Origin: Coprinellus micaceus | Taxonomy: Eukaryota > Basidiomycota > Agaricomycetes > Agaricales > Psathyrellaceae | Length of the DNA stretch: 64,000 bases | NCBI GenBank assembly: GCA_951394405.1 | Contig: OX596336.1 | Span: 1-64,000, forward strand | Direction: 5' to 3' | Shown here: positions 37,947 to 50,600 of the stretch, one piece after another | How positions within the stretch are numbered: position 1 is the stretch's first letter | How the letters are laid out: each line of letters starts with the position of its first letter | Made by a program: the position numbers and the translations under genes | Notes under the pieces: generated by a model | What the model was told of the DNA's origin: nothing | What the model saw: only the letters and a program-made list of their open reading frames with translations | Database searches by the model: none

Positions 37947-39349
37947 ATGGCGCGCAATGCTTCTTTCCTCTCCCTGTTCGCGTTCATCTCACTGCTTACC
38001 CACATCTCCTCCACTCTCGCATTCCCGTCGTACAACTCTCTCGCTGGGTTGTCGGAGAGGGAGGTCGACGAATTAGTTGCCCGACTCCCCCAAGTACTCC
38101 CTCCGAGCCCTCCTGGACCGCTCGAGTTCAACGGTACCAAGCTGGTCAACGACCGTGACCATCCCTGGAAGCCACTCAAGAAGGGAGACATTCGAGGGCC
38201 ATGCCCCGGCCTAAACACACTCGCATCGCATGGAGTGAGTGTACATTTCCTTCCCACCTTCTCCCTTCCGTCGAATGGAGCGTATTTTGTCATGGACCTT
38301 GCGGGTTGTGCGATTGAGATACCCAATTCACCCGCGAATTCGTTCGGGTACTAACTCCTTTGTTCCTTAGTACTTGCCGCGTGACGGAGTCGCCACTCCT
38401 ACGCAGATTATCGAGGCTGTCCAAGAAGGTGCGTTTCTACATGCCGTATGACCCTTGCCTCATAGAATACTTAATCATGGCACAGGCTTCAACATGAACA
38501 GCGGAACCGCTCAATTCGTGGTTTATGCCGCCCACCTTGTCGATGGAAACCTCGTCACCGACCTCCTGAGTATCGGTGGGAAGACAAGGAAGACCGGCGA
38601 GGACCCCCCACCCCCAGCCATTGTTGGGGGTTTGAACACTCACTCCGTCTTCGAGGGAGATTCGAGCATGACTCGTGGTGACGACTTCTTCGGTGATAAC
38701 CATAGCTTCAACCAGACTTTATTCGATCAGGTCAGCATATATCTATCGTTACCTCTAAAACCACTGGACTCACGTCTATGCTATCCAGTTCGTCGATTAC
38801 AGCAACAGATTTGGCGGAGGATTCTACAACCTCACAGTCGCCGCCGAGCTCCGCCACCGCCGAATCGAGGAGTCCATTGCCACGAACCCCCAATTCGATT
38901 TCACGTCTCCTCGTTTCTTCACTGCCTTTGCCGAATCGACGTTCCCCTACACCTTCTTTGTCGATGGGCGCATCACCAACCGTACCAACGCTGGACTCGA
39001 CACGACCAACGCCACCCTCTTCTTCAGGGACTCCAAGTTCCCTGTCGACTTTTGGAGGCCCCCTGCACCGACCGGAGGTACTGGCGCCCTCGAGATCTTC
39101 TCGGCGTACCCTATTGCTGCAGGGCGAAACATCAATGGAGTTAATACTTTTACCCCCGATCCCACCAGCGCCGACTTCAGTAACATTTGCCTCCTTTACA
39201 CCAACTTTGTTAACAAGACGGTCAAGGGGCTCTACCCGGATCCCAAGGGGGTGTTGAGGCGTAACCTTATCATCAACCTCGGCTATTTCTATGACGCATT
39301 CCAGGCTGGCGACGCATGCCCCGAACAATTCCCATACGGGACGTTGTAG
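37947..39349 (+). CDS. Heme-thiolate unspecific peroxygenase (chloroperoxidase family), secreted
   Basis: Four exons (37947-38234, 38371-38428, 38486-38730, 38789-39349) give 383 residues, in the range of the long fungal UPO group. Residues 1-25 form a signal peptide. The axial heme cysteine is Cys86 in 'GPCPGLNTLASHG'. The Mg-binding motif is Glu172-Gly173-Asp174 with serines behind it ('FEGDSSMTR'). The catalytic pair Arg239/Glu246 is in 'RFFTAFAE'. UPOs use H2O2 to insert oxygen into varied organic substrates outside the cell. All key residues are present, so the enzyme is probably active. The ATG was chosen because the signal peptide follows it directly. Confidence 0.93.
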
Positions 39350-39728
39350 CCCCAAGCGCCTAGTCTCCACGGGCTAGGGTGGGCTTCGCTTAGGATGATG
39401 ATTGTTGTTAAGTCGGTAGTGGCAGTCGTTCAGACATACTCTCCTTATCGACCCACGCTGTACTGCTCTCGTTCATGTTTAATACAGTGTCGGAAGTCCG
39501 TTCAACAAAGCCCATGCTTCCCCCTCGCCTACGCTCATGGCGATTCCAGATACAATATACACCTCTCATACATTCGGAAAGGTTTACGATATGGGGGCGG
39601 ATAACCCGACGCGCAAGCGAAGCCGTCCAAATGTTCAGGTAACCTTCTTGCCGGACATGACTAACTGCGTCGAGATCCACCTCCGAAGATCACTGCAGAT
39701 GGGATTAAGGCCTGCACCCGAACTCACA
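39350..39728. other. Intergenic gap between two convergent genes
   Basis: It separates the 3' ends of the peroxygenase (plus) and the SDR (minus) and must hold both polyadenylation regions. No gene is seen. Confidence 0.6.
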
Positions 39729-40960
39729 TCAGTTTCCCAGTGGCCATGCGAGTAGGAAAATCGGCCACGTACCCTTCAACGCATTCATCTGAATACCTTG
39801 ACCGACGGGCCAGGTGACGACGGCCACGCCGCCCCTCTCCACACCTTGCTTCATCCTCACCGCCATTCCTTCCGCGTCAGCGGGGCTACTATCCGGCACG
39901 CTACTCCCCTGGCCTCTCATCATCCTCGTCATGCACGAGTCGATGAAACCGGGTTCCACAGTGACGACTTCGACGTTGTTGGCAGAAGCGAGAGTTCGAA
40001 GGGAGGTACCGAAGGTGTTGATGAAGGATGTTGTGGAAGCGTACCCGATCATGTTCGCAGGACCGTATATCCCTGCGACCGAACCGACGATGCACTAGTC
40101 CGAGGTTAGCGGAAGCAGGAATCCAAGAGCGAGATAAAGGACGAACGATTTTGCCAAACTTCCTCTTCCTCATGAGATCGTACGTACCCATCGTCAGGGC
40201 AATAGTGCCGGAGATATTGACCTTGATCATTTTGTCCATCACCTCCTGCATTGTGAAGTGGTCAGGATCGTGATATCTCGGACGGGTAAAGGGGGATGTG
40301 GGGTATACGCACCAAGTTAAACGTGGTCTCGCTCTTCAGGTGGGTCGAGATGCCACTGATTGCGTACAGATGTGAGATCGGACCGTACTGACGATCAATC
40401 TCCTGAACTGCCCGTACGATATCCTTCGGCGAGCCAGAGAGGTCGATTGTTGCCATCTGTACTGTAGCTGGTGTATCGCCGAGGTGGATAACTGCATTCC
40501 GCAGGTTATCTAGTTAACACCGACGGTGTCAGCCACATCGACTGGCAGAAGTGAAGCAGAACATACCAGGATCCCTTGCGACCGCGATGACAGTCGTATT
40601 CGTTTCAGGAACATACTGCTTGAGGAGCTCCAAACCAATACCCGTACTCGCGCCGACAATCAATACCACCTTCCCCCTCTGCCGCATCGCCAACTTCGTA
40701 GGGACCTTCATCAACATCTCCCTAGGCATGATCCCTCTCACAATCGACAGGGGTAGTACAACCATGATGGTGAACATCAAACTCGAGAAGGATACGAGGA
40801 TCGTGCCCACCGACATGAGGATGTTCTGCGCGGTATAGGAGACCGTCGGAATTGTTCGCACCCTAGTGAAGAACGAGCGGGACTTTGGGACTTCCCTCGG
40901 CGCGTCGACGTCATCTTTGGCATGTTGGCCACCTCCCTGAGGAGCCTTGTCGATGAACAT
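39729..40960 (-). CDS. Membrane-anchored short-chain dehydrogenase lacking the catalytic lysine
   Basis: Four exons (40960-40567, 40509-40313, 40245-40147, 40094-39729) join into 351 residues. A hydrophobic helix at about 45-75 precedes the Rossmann motif 'GASTGIG' (103-109). 'VNISG' matches the VNxxG turn. The catalytic Ser235 is in 'VGSVAG' and the Tyr248 in 'GYASTTS', but the Lys expected four residues after Tyr is Thr252. The NAG motif is also altered ('AISG'). The layout recalls 3-ketosphinganine reductase (TSC10/KDSR), but substrate cannot be read from the sequence. Without the lysine, proton relay should be impaired, so it may be a poor enzyme or act otherwise. Confidence 0.85.
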
Positions 40961-42207
40961 AGTCCTGCGGGCGTGTCGGTTGAGCGGATCGGTCTTCAGT
41001 TTAAATGAGGATCGGGGGGCGAAGGAGAGACGTTATCAGGAGAGAGGTGCTCGTTAAATGAAGGCGGCTGCCAGTTCTGAACGTGCGACTGAGGGGCGGG
41101 CGATCGAAGGAGGCTGACTGGTTCAACATTCGCAACGGGACTCGAGGACGCGTAGCAGAAGTGCGTGTGTTGGTGTTCGAGCATTCAAGTTTCCGTACTT
41201 TATACGCAGTAAAAGAACACAGTGCATGTTGGTGCAACATTCCCGGAAGAGGCTCCTCGCGGGCACGAAGATGAAGGATTACACCCAGCCAGAGGGTGAA
41301 TGATCCAGGTGAAACGAATAAAGGCCCAGCACACTTTAGGCCAGTTGCAAAGGGGGGGTTATTCCCTCAGTCGGGAGACGCTGGGCACAGCGAACGGTTC
41401 GCACACAAGGGATGGAAAATAGCAAGGTGTTCGTCAATACAGGTGAAGCTTGGACTCCAAAGGACTGGTGGGTGTAAATATGCGCTTCTGTCCGTGGCGC
41501 ACAAACCACACCCGAGTCCTCAACCATCGCTTCTCATACGGATTCGACGAAACCTCGCTCGGCCAACACGGCCTAAGGCAAGGAGGGCTGGACCAGGGCG
41601 AGGCGTGCTAGGTATGAAGAGCAATGGGGTAGACGTCGGGTGGGTATAGATCCAAAGCGGAAGCAACAGGGAAAGCCTCGTTCCGCAGATCAAGACAGTG
41701 AGAACAACTGTCGCGACCTGGAGAGCGCCGCAATAGGAGCCAGAACGCTGAAATTCGAACGAAACAGTCACCAAGAGAGCAAGGCGAGGTCCCTTTCGGT
41801 GCGAGAACAACAGATGTGAAGCAGCGGAAAGTCGGTGGGCGGCGGTACGAGTCGGGGACGGTGACAAGGCATAGCAAAGTCCTAGGTGTCAAGACGATAA
41901 TGACGAGGAGCCGAAGCACCCCTCATACATCTAATACCAATGCGCGAGAGCTGAGAGACTCGACTGGACACACGCTCCCATACCGTGCAGATGATGGGAG
42001 GGAAAGAAAAACGGAACGATTCCAAAATTTCGACAGCTGCGGACAAACGTCCAAACCCCGCTCGGCAAGTTCCGATAGATAAGATAAGATTTGCTTTAGC
42101 TCCCTGCCCGAAACCAAGGACTCGGCGGCACCCTTCTAGGAACCCAAACAAGACAATGTCTTCCTCTTGATATCCAACAACCACATTCCTCGAGCCATTG
42201 AGACCAG
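40961..42207. other. Intergenic stretch between divergent genes
   Basis: It holds the 5' flanks of the SDR (minus) and of the F-box pseudogene (plus). Frames are short and unrecognised. Confidence 0.5.
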
Positions 42208-43773
42208 GTGGAGGATTCCTCGCCATTCTCTCAGCATCTCAACACTAACTACGTTCCGACGCCCCAGGAGCTGGATGCGCTCAAGGCTCTGGTTGATGAA
42301 CGCCAAGGCGTCATCGATGCCATCGATGCCAAGATTGCAGAGCTGCAGAGGGAGAGGACAGCGCACGCCCAGTACGTGCGCAGACATAGGGCGCTCGCTA
42401 CACTCGTTCGAAGACTTCCCGATGATATCCTCCTCAATATCTTCTTCGAATCCCTGGCATTGGCGAAGCCTTGTCCATCCCCATATCCCTCCGTCGTCGC
42501 TAGCCAGGTCTCCCGTCGGTGGAGGGCTCTTGTACTTGGCACTCCGTTACTATGGATGAAGATAGAGATACTGTTGACCTTGGGTGGCGTTTGGGACCTC
42601 TACGAGCATAACCAACCACCCCTCCGAGGCGACACGAGGGTCTACTTCCGACCCTACCTCTCTGTGTGTCGTCTCTACATGAGCTCGTTAGTGGGGAGGG
42701 TGCAAATGTTCATGGAGCGTTCCTCTGGCTGCCCTCTCCAACTACACGCCATCGTGCACGACCTCGTCGAAGTGCGGCCCCCGGCCTCTCCCTTTGATCC
42801 ATGGAGCGAGATGTTTGAGCCCCTTGCGAAGGTGATGTCAGAATCGACCACGCGTTGAGAGAGCGCCAATATCGACCTCATGGTCTATCCGGGGTCTTCT
42901 CTTGCCCTGCACCTTTTACGGATGCCAGTTTCATCATCAGGTCTGGGGATGAGAAGCCCCACACTGTGCGTCTTAACGTCCTCATCTATCTCTGAAGCCC
43001 AATGGAGCGCAATTCTGCCGGAAGGGAAGCTCGACCTACATTCAGCCCAACTACGTACCTTCTCAGCGTGAATGTCGTTCGTTGATATGTCCCGGATCCA
43101 GATTTCTTGGGACGGCCTGACAACTCTCACCTTCGGCTCCCCGCTCAGCTCATCCAGCTTCCTCCCATCAGAAGCTCACGCCATTCTTCGATTAACACCG
43201 AGCCTCACCCGCTGCACGATCTATCTCGCGTCCCTTCCCGCTCACCACACTCTACCACTCATTCCCATCACCCTCACTCACCACGAATCACTCACGATTA
43301 TGGGTGACGCTCCTCCGTGTGCCTTCGCAGAGGCGCTTCACCTTCCCTGTCTCACCAGCCTATGGACCGCCGGAGCTACCGGTCTTCCAGAAGGGGAGAA
43401 TACAAGCTCAGCGTTCCTGTGGATCAAGCGGTACGGGTCGCAGTTGAAGGACGCCTCCGTTGGTCTCTCCTCCCTCACTAAGTCCGCGCTTGGTATCGCA
43501 ATGAAAAACCTTCCGAACGTCGAGTCACTCGAGCTCGTTTGGAACCCCAAGAGCAGCATTACCGGGATCATGAGCGCTGGCCTCGTACTCACGTTTGGAG
43601 AAGTAGACATCATCGCTGAACTGGACCCAGGGAGTGTCAGGGGTTGTCTGTGTCCGAAGCTCCGCAATTTAGTGTACAGGCTTCGGGACGGCAGTGTAGA
43701 GGAGACTGGGCAGGCAATCGCCGACTTCATCGAGAAGCGTATAAGCGTGAATCGACCTCCGTCAGTCGCCTGA
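42208..43773 (+). pseudogene. F-box protein pseudogene, two in-frame stops
   Basis: One frame of 521 codons runs through with only two interruptions: TGA at 42,856-42,858 and TGA at 43,069-43,071. A coiled coil ('ALVDERQGVIDAIDAKIAEL') comes first, then an F-box-like segment ('LPDDILLNIFFESL' ... 'SRRWRALVLGTPLLW'), then leucine-rich sequence to '...SVNRPPSVA'. This is the common layout of expanded basidiomycete F-box proteins. The frame opens at a GTG with no in-frame ATG before the F-box, so the start is also missing or in an unseen exon. The stops could each come from one transition (TGG or CGA to TGA). Confidence 0.75.
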
Positions 43774-44683
43774 CTGGACGTCAGCTTCAGCATTCCACCC
43801 GTGTGGAGCATATTGCAGGAACTGAAGCATGGAGGCGTCGACACTGAGGGGGTTTTGATTCGCACCGTGTCCTAAACCACCATGGCCGTTTTCCTTTCCT
43901 ATTGATATTGAGGATAGCACCATGATACTCGTTACCCCGTGTATTCGTCTGCGTTTTGCGATATGTTCCGTTGACTCATTGTGCTGACTTCTACTCCCTT
44001 CGACTTCGGCTGCCATCGGTACGGGTAACAAGCCTTGTTCCAATCCGACCCCTCTCGAGGGTTGTATGCACGGGTCCAGAGATTGAACCTGTATGTATAT
44101 CCAGTTTAGCCCCCCAGTGGACGGAGGAAGCGATGGCCTTCTCGACGGTGGCTGCCGTTTCACCTTCTATATGACATGTATATCTGCCCCGACACAACAG
44201 GATAGTACGGCCCAGATCACCGTCGACTTCGAGATCCACTTTGGTGCCGGTGCATTGGGCCCAAACGGTACTAATCGTGAGGTTATGAACTCGGAGGCTT
44301 AGCTTACTTGCGTTAGTTAGGTACTGCTGGAGAATCCAGCAAACTGTTACCCCCAGCTGTGGTGCACCTTACCAGTGACTGCATTCGTTCGTTCGTGTTC
44401 ACCGGACTGAGAAGGATATCGAACGCAGTTGAGGTTTCCGAATATGGTCCCCGCAACGGCATGTCATTGAAGGCGAGAGAAATAGAGAGGATATACAAGC
44501 GACCAACCCCCTGACGCCCACTCACACCTTACCATCCTACACATGAGTTGGGACTGGGCGTTCAATAGTTGTCGACACCGCCCCACAGTCCGCCACGACT
44601 GTCGCCGGATCAGGTCCACCTTGGAGAGGGTTACATCCGGGAAGCTTCTCGATATCTAGATGTTCGGCCGGTTAGCGAGACGG
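43774..44683. other. Intergenic stretch, no gene seen
   Basis: Only short frames without family marks lie between the F-box pseudogene and the 3' end of the DUF1996 gene. Confidence 0.5.
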
Positions 44684-47600
44684 TCATAAAAGATGAGAAT
44701 CACGAAAAGGGAGAGCCACGAGATGATGATGGCTTCTTGGAGGATGAAAGCAATGAAAAAAACCACGGAAAATAAGAGCGAATAGGGGGATACGAGTAGG
44801 AGGAAATGAATAGGTAGACCAATACGCACATTGCCCCTCCGTAACCTCCCCAACGCTCGGCGCCAGCCGGCAGCTCGCCATTTCCTCGTCCGAGCGCCTC
44901 GTAAGGACCTCGCATATCCCAGGATAACTCGTCATACACCCTTCATCGCTCATAGCGCGGTGCAGCGCGTCGCCTTCCCACCCAAAGACGTAGTCCGCGT
45001 GGTGGCCGTAGCCCGTCCTATTCGAGGCAAGTCAATATCCACAGATGTGTACAGTTCGGAGGGAACTTCGAGATTGAAACACGTACGGATCACCCATGCT
45101 CCAAACAAGAGGCTGAGAACCGTCGGTAGGCCATAGCTCTGGGGAGTTGAAAGGCTTTGTATCCCACACCGTCTCCATAAACAAGAGAGGAAGGCGAACG
45201 GGATGGGAGGAGGGACAGTCAGTCCCGAACATGAGAGAGCCGTCAGGCGTTTGGGTTCCAATTGCATGTGCGACGTGGCTCTAGAGTAGACCCCTGTCAG
45301 TACCTGAGGGATTAGATAACGAGCGAAGGGCCATATGCCCACACTTACCTCGTGGTCCACACTATCCAGATTGACGCCGTCCCAGCACCTGTAGGGTTGA
45401 AGGGAATAAGGACAACGATGCAACGCGGTGAGAAACGGACAGATCAGGACTTACTGGGAGAAGTAAACCTGCGACCTGATTCCACCGCGACATGGTCCAG
45501 TGGGGAACCCTCGCGTATCCAAGGCACCAATGCCCGGGGCCCCAGGTCCGATACCTGACCCATCCCAGCACCGTATGGTCGTTTGGTTGACGGCGGCGTC
45601 GTCCATTCTGTAAATGTTACGCCTGTTCATGGGGTTGCCGACTCGCATTCTGAATCCCTGCGTCGACGATTAGATGGATATGGTTCGTTGATGCAGAATT
45701 ATATAGCATCAAGCGTAAGGAAGGAGAAAGGTGGGAGGTGGGATAATGAAGGAGAGATAGAAAGAGGAAAAGGGGGGATTAATGAAGGGAGGGACGACGA
45801 ATGAAGGGATGAGACGAACCTTGGCGAAAGTGGTGACGGTGAGGTTCTTGGACGGCGCACGGGGCTCGATGTAGTAGATCGTCATCCCGCCGTCGGGGGC
45901 GCCTGTGTTTTCGTTCGCGATTTGGGGTACCTGGACGTTCGAGAGGTCATTACCGAGAACTGGCGAGAGGCGAGTAAGGAGGAGATAAAGAGAGGTGCGG
46001 GAGGGGGATGAAGGGGAGAGAGAAGACGGACGGACGGGCGGACAGGAAGGTACATCAGCAACCTACTCGGAGTGTGGCGGGCGTGCGGGGTGTGTGGAGG
46101 TCGCGAGTCGTGCCTCCACGCGGTCACGCCTGCCAGATTTGGTAGGCAAGGCACACAGGCGCGACGGTGCCAGAACTGGGGCGCCTGCACGTTGCCTGCA
46201 CGGTAAGGATTCTACTGCCTTGGTCCCGATATCTAGACATGAGGAAACAATTTTCCTATACAGTTTAGATGTACCCAGGCATGCCTTGAGTATATGGGCA
46301 TTCCTGCCCTCAAACTGGGAGACTAATAACCCTCGTACGGTCACGCTGTGGTAGAACACAAGCACTGGTACACGGCGGATGGTACGTCAAAATGCTACTT
46401 CGTGAGCATGGTGATCAATGTACTTATTTACATAGAATGCATTAAAGGAATCTAGTGAACGAGTATGCTCAAAGTCCGAAGGGATCAATGGGTAGGTGGA
46501 GCCATAAATAGGGAGGAGGTGGGCAGCCCGAAGCACAGCATCCAAGTGAATGACTGTCATGTCTCGCTGACCCCTCGACACATCTGGAACCACCTTCCAC
46601 ATCCCAGTGTCTGGATCCGGTGACCTCCCAACCTTTTTGAACCACTCAACCACCGCACAGGGATATTCGGTCCCCTCGTAGCTGAAAGACAACAGGGCCT
46701 TCAACCGCACCACATTGAGCCCTCGAAACCCCGGTTTCGAGTCATCCTCCACTAGGTAAACGCAGTCATAACGGGGCCCTTTCTTCCTCCATGATGGTGT
46801 ACAGCGAAGCCATTCGCGCCGCATGCCTCGTACACCACAGACATCACTGGGTGCGAAGAATGTAGCCACTGCGGAACGGAAGGACGAAATCGGGGAGAGG
46901 AAGTCTAGGATGGACTCGTCGAGCCAGTCTTCCTCGTCCTCTGGCGATGTATTGAGTTGTTGGTGGATGAAGTCTTCAAGAAGGGTTGGGAGGTCCGGGA
47001 TGTGAAGCTGGTTAGCAGCCGCAGTAGCGTCAGCGAACGTCTTGTCTGGGAGATAAATAAGTACTTGACTCGTGAGTGAGGAAACAACTCAGGATGTTGT
47101 CGCGACGCACCTGGGGTCCTTGCCAATTTGACATCCGCCAGCACTCGCTCATCTGTTGCCCCACCCTCCTCCTCTTCTCTGTCACCTTCTTCAACACCTC
47201 CTGCATTCCGACTGGGTTCCGGGTCTTCGATGGGGTCGAGGCCAAGGAGGTGTTCGTGGAGTAGCATTTTCCGTGCAATATAGTGAGAGCGCGCAGCGGC
47301 GAGCTTGTCCAGCCTTTGGTTGATCAAGAGCATTTGCCCTAACGCTTCGTAACGATTTGAGCGCCGCCATGGCTTCTTGACCGCCGTGATGTGTCGTGAT
47401 TCAGTTATTGAGGAACAGAGTCCATTTGGGGCACCGAAGTTCCGGATATTGTCGCAGTAGTGGACCAGAGAGTGTTGTCGGGGGAGTGAGAACCCTTCCT
47501 CACGTACACCCTCTCTGCGGAAAATTTCCCGGTGGGTGTGAAACCGATGTAGCGCCTTTTGGATGTCGACGAGCGTCTGGGAGTCGATGTCATTGCGTCG

Positions 47601-50600
47601 AACCAGATAGCAGAGGTCGAGGAACGAGGAAAAGCATTTGATAACTTCTTGAGGTAGGAGCCCTTGGATTGAAGCGAGATAGATCTGGGGGATGTGGGTG
47701 AATGGTGGAAAGCAGACGTTAGGGCAACTCACCTTCATCAGTGCCTTTGAATCATCCCCTGTCCATTGTTTGAATCTCCTTCCTTGCTTGAATCTCCGTA
47801 AACCGGAGAAGGGAGGGACGGCAGCAAGGCTGAAACAAACCCATCCAAGTCAGAGCCAGTACACTTTGAGTTTACCAAAAACGATGGCTCACCGGCGATC
47901 TATTTCATCCATGATAGCACTCGCTTCCCCTCTGTCATACGCCGCATAGAGATACTCCCCCACCCAGGTGACGAGGTGGTCTTTGAATGTTCCCTTGATA
48001 ACCTGGTGCAGTAAGTCCGACGAAAGCATCTTGTAGATGTCGGCTCGTGGGAAGTCTCGCGTAAACGGCTGAAGAACAAGGGGGTTATAACGCTGGACTA
48101 CTCGTAGGTACAAAGGCGAGTTCACTCACAATGACACTGCTATCTATGCCGTACTCGTCCCAGAGCATTGTATATGTTGAGATGTCCAGGGCGAGGAGGT
48201 TATCAAGGAGGACGTTCACCCTGGGGCCAGATGCCCCATCCATATCGGACGGTTGTGCAGTGCACCTGTGGGCGGAATCAGAGACGCCATCGTCAAGCGG
48301 GATTATAACACACGCACTTGGGGCACCACCCTTGAACAATTCCAGCAAGCATCACCTGCTCCGGATAATCTGCAATGAAGGCTCCGAAGTCGTACACCAC
48401 CCGTCGAAAATGGCCGTCAGGGAACCGGCGTACAACGGGAGTTGTCATGTGTGGCTTGATGCTGGCAAAAATGGCAGAGATGGATGAATGGTACAGCTGG
48501 CGCTTGAACCGTCGGAAATCTGGGTCGTCGTCGCTCCTCCTTTCACCTGAACAGAAGGTATGTGGGTTAGTACCCTGGGAGTCAGCACACATGAACTTCG
48601 TACCTTTCGGAATCGCGAGAAAAGCTATTGGCACTACAGCGTTCCGATGCGCACGCCGGACATTATTACGGACATTCCCAATAGAAAGGTATAAGGGGTG
48701 GTACTCAATGTCTCCAGTAGCGACTGAGACAGTGGTCTTATCACTGCCGAGAATGATTGATACGTAGGTAGCACCGCGATTAGCTTCGTTCTCCTGGAAG
48801 ATTTGATCCTAGAGAGAAGGTCAGCTGGGTCAATAGACATGGTGGGCCATCGAACACACCGACTGCTTCCATGCGTGATTCCCAGACATAAAGTCACTCC
48901 AACGCCTATCACCCTTCCCGTCCACTTCAACGTATGGCTGGTAGTCGAATTCGTCTTTGAAGTCCGGATTTGACAACATATTTGAGAGAACTGTGTCGGG
49001 ATCGCGGTACCACACCTCGTACGTTCTCTTCTTCCAGCTAGGTGAGGTCTCGTTGATTTCTTCCTGGACTTCCACTTGCAGACACTGCCATGGTGCATCC
49101 CCTTGCTCAATTTCGTCGATGGTGTTGAAAAGGTGGGTGTAATTGTTGAACGGCCCAAAGGTTGCGCCGTGCTTCATCAAGGTTAGCCCCCAGTAATGAA
49201 GGAGGGTGTTGATGTTCGTTTGGGACATTTCTTCCCGGCGGTAGAGAAAATCGGCGATGCAGAACTGAAGGCCATCGTCGAAGGGAGCAAAATCGTCGTT
49301 GGCCCGTTCTGAGATGGGTGGGGGTGCATTGACACCTGGGGGGAGTGGTGCCCCAGCCTTGTCACAGACCTCGCCTATAATGCTCTCCTGTCAGCCAATT
49401 GGTTCGGCGAGCAAGAAGCACCTGCAGCCTACCGGTGAGGTATGGATGCTTGATTTTTTGAGGCAGTGCTGGCGTTGGACCGCAGGGTGTTGCGGCTGGC
49501 TCGCCTGTGCCATGGTCGTGGTCTGGGCTGAGGGGGTGTGGTTGCTGGTCGTTTAGATCTGGCGGCGTTGGCGTTGAGGAGCGTGGGATATTTGGTTGAA
49601 CTGCTCGGCGGTGGCCAGAAAGATCGGCATGACGCGTATTCATATGCTGAGTGCGACCAGACTGCGCTACGAAGGTACGAGGGCAACCAGCAACAAGGCA
49701 TGGTAGATTTGGAAGTGTTTTGGATAGAAGGCGACGGCGATTTTGCTTGGGCATTATGACGGGGAATCACGAACCTTTGTTTTCCAAGGCATAACTATAT
49801 ATGATGCTGGCACCACACAGCTCGCTCACCATGAGCCCGGAATTTGTAGGGATTCAGCATGCAAGATAGCGATCTCCACACCACACAAACCGACCATGTG
49901 AAACGTGAGCACCTTTGGCCATATTTAAAGCTACCCCCCATCGAAACTCCATCTCATCGTTCCCTCCCATGGCGAACACTCTCAGTGTTACACACAGCAC
50001 CAATGGTCGCTCTAGGCAGACCTCATCTACTATAAGCATCACATATGCAGGAACGCACCCCATGCATCTTGCAGTGAGCTTATCGGGGGAAGGACGGGTT
50101 GTGAGTATACTTCCCTGATGTCTGCACCAAATGCTGATGAAGTCGTACAATACTAGAATATGACACTTAACGTAGCTTCAGACATGGAGACCTTGCAGAG
50201 GCAAGGAGTGGGATGCGAGGTGCGTTGTCCGTCGCGGTGGTATTTGTGGCCCTACCGAACACACCTCTGATAACAGGCAAAGCAAGATACGGTTGCTGTC
50301 GTTGTCTCACCAAAACGGAAGCGGACACAGCCTGAGAAGATGCAGGAAGAGGTCTCGGAAACGGAGCCGGAGACTGAGGCAGAGACTGAGAGTCAAGTGA
50401 AGGCGCTCAAGCAAAAGCGTTTTGCTCAAAGGCAAGAATGGTTGGAACTCACTAGTGCCGAGAAGGTGGCGGAGAGTCAAGTAGGCCATTGAGGAGGGGC
50501 AGGCAAGGGATGAAGTACGGAGAACAATTGGAAACCGAGTGGAGTTGACATGTCGATATTCATGTGTATTCCGAATAAACCGTGATACGGGGATAGATAA

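Noticed and set aside
46063..46365. N-terminal part of the DUF1996 gene directly upstream of its 3' exons, which would have made the gene 5'-truncated
   Set aside because: The true upstream exons were found at 53,531-54,036 beyond the transposon; sequence here is the transposon end.
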